This document shows, one piece after another, positions 42,603 to 43,149 of a DNA stretch of 43,149 bases. Numbering within the stretch: position 1 is the first letter of the stretch; every line of letters begins with the position of its first letter. Position numbers and translations under genes: made by a program. Under the pieces are notes generated by a model. The model saw only the letters and a list, made by a program, of their open reading frames with translations. It made no database searches and was not told where the DNA came from. This DNA comes from Clostridia bacterium (lineage in GTDB: Bacteria; Bacillota; Clostridia; Oscillospirales; CAG-382), in assembly GCA_017397955.1 (NCBI GenBank), contig JAFQHL010000005.1, positions 1 through 43,149 of the forward strand, read 5' to 3'.

Positions 42603-43149
42603 TTAGTGGTTCTGTACTATTTTCTTAGTTGCATTGATTTTATCGTCGCTGTACTTAACAACGTCTTTGATAACCAGCTTTTGAATTGCTGAAATTAATA
42701 TATTCATTGTGTCAAAATCCGGTTTGTCGTTTTTAAACGGAAGCTTCATCATAAAATTGTAACTCTGCGAGCTTCTTAATTTTTTACCATAAGAAAACTT
42801 TCCTAAAAGGGCTCTTTGAATTGCTGCAGTAAAATACAACATAGTTAATTTTGAATATTCAACTTTATCGTTCCAATAAACTCCTGTATCATCGCCCGCA
42901 CCAAAATTGTAGTTTCTGTAGAAACTATTACCGAAAATATCCACAGTAATAGCGTTCTTTCGGAACGATGCAACGGGATTGGAAATATAGCCAACTACAC
43001 CGTTATTGGTTACACCTGACATAACAAAAGGTATTTTGCCTGGTAGTTGATCATCCTTTTTTAATCTTCTTCCTTGTACTATTTTATTGAAGATGTTACT
43101 GAACTTAAATTCTTTTAGTTGAATATCTCCATTATCATAATCCCGCAGA
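42603..43149 (-). CDS. Restriction-modification specificity subunit (HsdS-like), C-terminal part
   Basis: The frame is open to the right edge, so the N-terminus is outside the window; about 181 residues are visible. It reads as one target-recognition domain: KEFKFSNIFNKIVQGRRLKK, then PFVMSGVTNNGVVGYIS, NAITVDIFGNSF and a GDDTGVYW turn. FSYGKKLRSS and a KLPF strand follow, and then the C-terminal helix. This layout is typical of type I HsdS or type IIB/IIG S subunits, which select the DNA site to be methylated or cut. An internal ATG at 43022 is not the start, because conserved sequence continues upstream of it. Composition is visibly AT-richer than the rest of the window, consistent with horizontal transfer. 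Confidence 0.82.
   Translation of the reverse strand, partial: LRDYDNGDIQLKEFKFSNIFNKIVQGRRLKKDDQLPGKIPFVMSGVTNNGVVGYISNPVASFRKNAITVDIFGNSFYRNYNFGAGDDTGVYWNDKVEYSKLTMLYFTAAIQRALLGKFSYGKKLRSSQSYNFMMKLPFKNDKPDFDTMNILISAIQKLVIKDVVKYSDDKINATKKIVQNH

Overview
The window looks like chromosome from an endospore-forming member of the Clostridia, most likely an uncultured gut Oscillospirales/Ruminococcaceae-type lineage. Evidence for this is a PolC-type replicase, AddAB, the MEP isoprenoid pathway (ispE, ispG, dxr), the sporulation genes spoIIR and cotJABC, a YerC-type TrpR-related regulator, archaeal/eukaryote-type ProRS, and strong TTGACA/TATAAT promoters. The lineage is inferred from gene content; the sequence holds no rRNA or tRNA to confirm it.

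Layout. (1) 1-174: the 3' part of a probable structured non-coding RNA on the plus strand, closed by an intrinsic terminator. (2) 197-25742: one long minus-strand block, read right to left, with gaps or overlaps of a few bases to about 85 bases. It runs catalytically dead alpha/beta-hydrolase, metzincin-like lipoprotein, pyrH, frr, uppS, cdsA, dxr, rseP, ispG, polC, DUF362 ferredoxin, ispE, spoIIR, addB, addA, secreted esterase, glycosyltransferase. The core (pyrH to polC) is the classic Firmicutes order; the envelope proteins at either end are accessory. (3) 25743-25903: divergent promoters. (4) 25904-33506: plus-strand operon dut, pgeF, yhaO-like nuclease, yhaN-like ATPase, recG, dus, ending in a good terminator. 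(5) 33562-33666: two neighbouring palindromic elements with shared ends. (6) 33662-35098: proS on the minus strand with its own promoter. (7) 35271-38188: a large membrane-anchored repeat protein and a VanZ-like protein. (8) 38298-41324: minus-strand operon yerC, methyltransferase, hslO, M24 peptidase. (9) 41496-42471: cotJA-cotJB-cotJC, with cotJC losing its family sequence after about residue 136. (10) 42546-43149: AT-rich DNA with a terminator and the C-terminal part of a restriction-modification specificity subunit, so the right edge is probably inside a mobile element inserted in cotJC.

How it fits together. The minus block couples membrane-lipid and isoprenoid synthesis (dxr, ispE, ispG, uppS, cdsA), nucleotide and translation functions (pyrH, frr), replication (polC), double-strand-break repair (addAB) and the forespore signal SpoIIR. 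The plus operon adds dUTP control, a second SbcCD-like nuclease/ATPase pair and RecG. Three proteins (genes at 1241, 24498 and 35271) share one plan: signal peptide, InlB-B-like repeat module(s), C-terminal transmembrane anchor. Two of them are alpha/beta-hydrolase paralogues, one with an intact catalytic triad and one without.

The items most worth following are the interrupted cotJC, the active/inactive hydrolase pair with the metzincin lipoprotein, a site-2 protease carrying what look like four PDZ-like modules, and the twin palindromic elements. No CRISPR array or complete insertion sequence was seen, and no gene-free stretch exceeds 300 bases.
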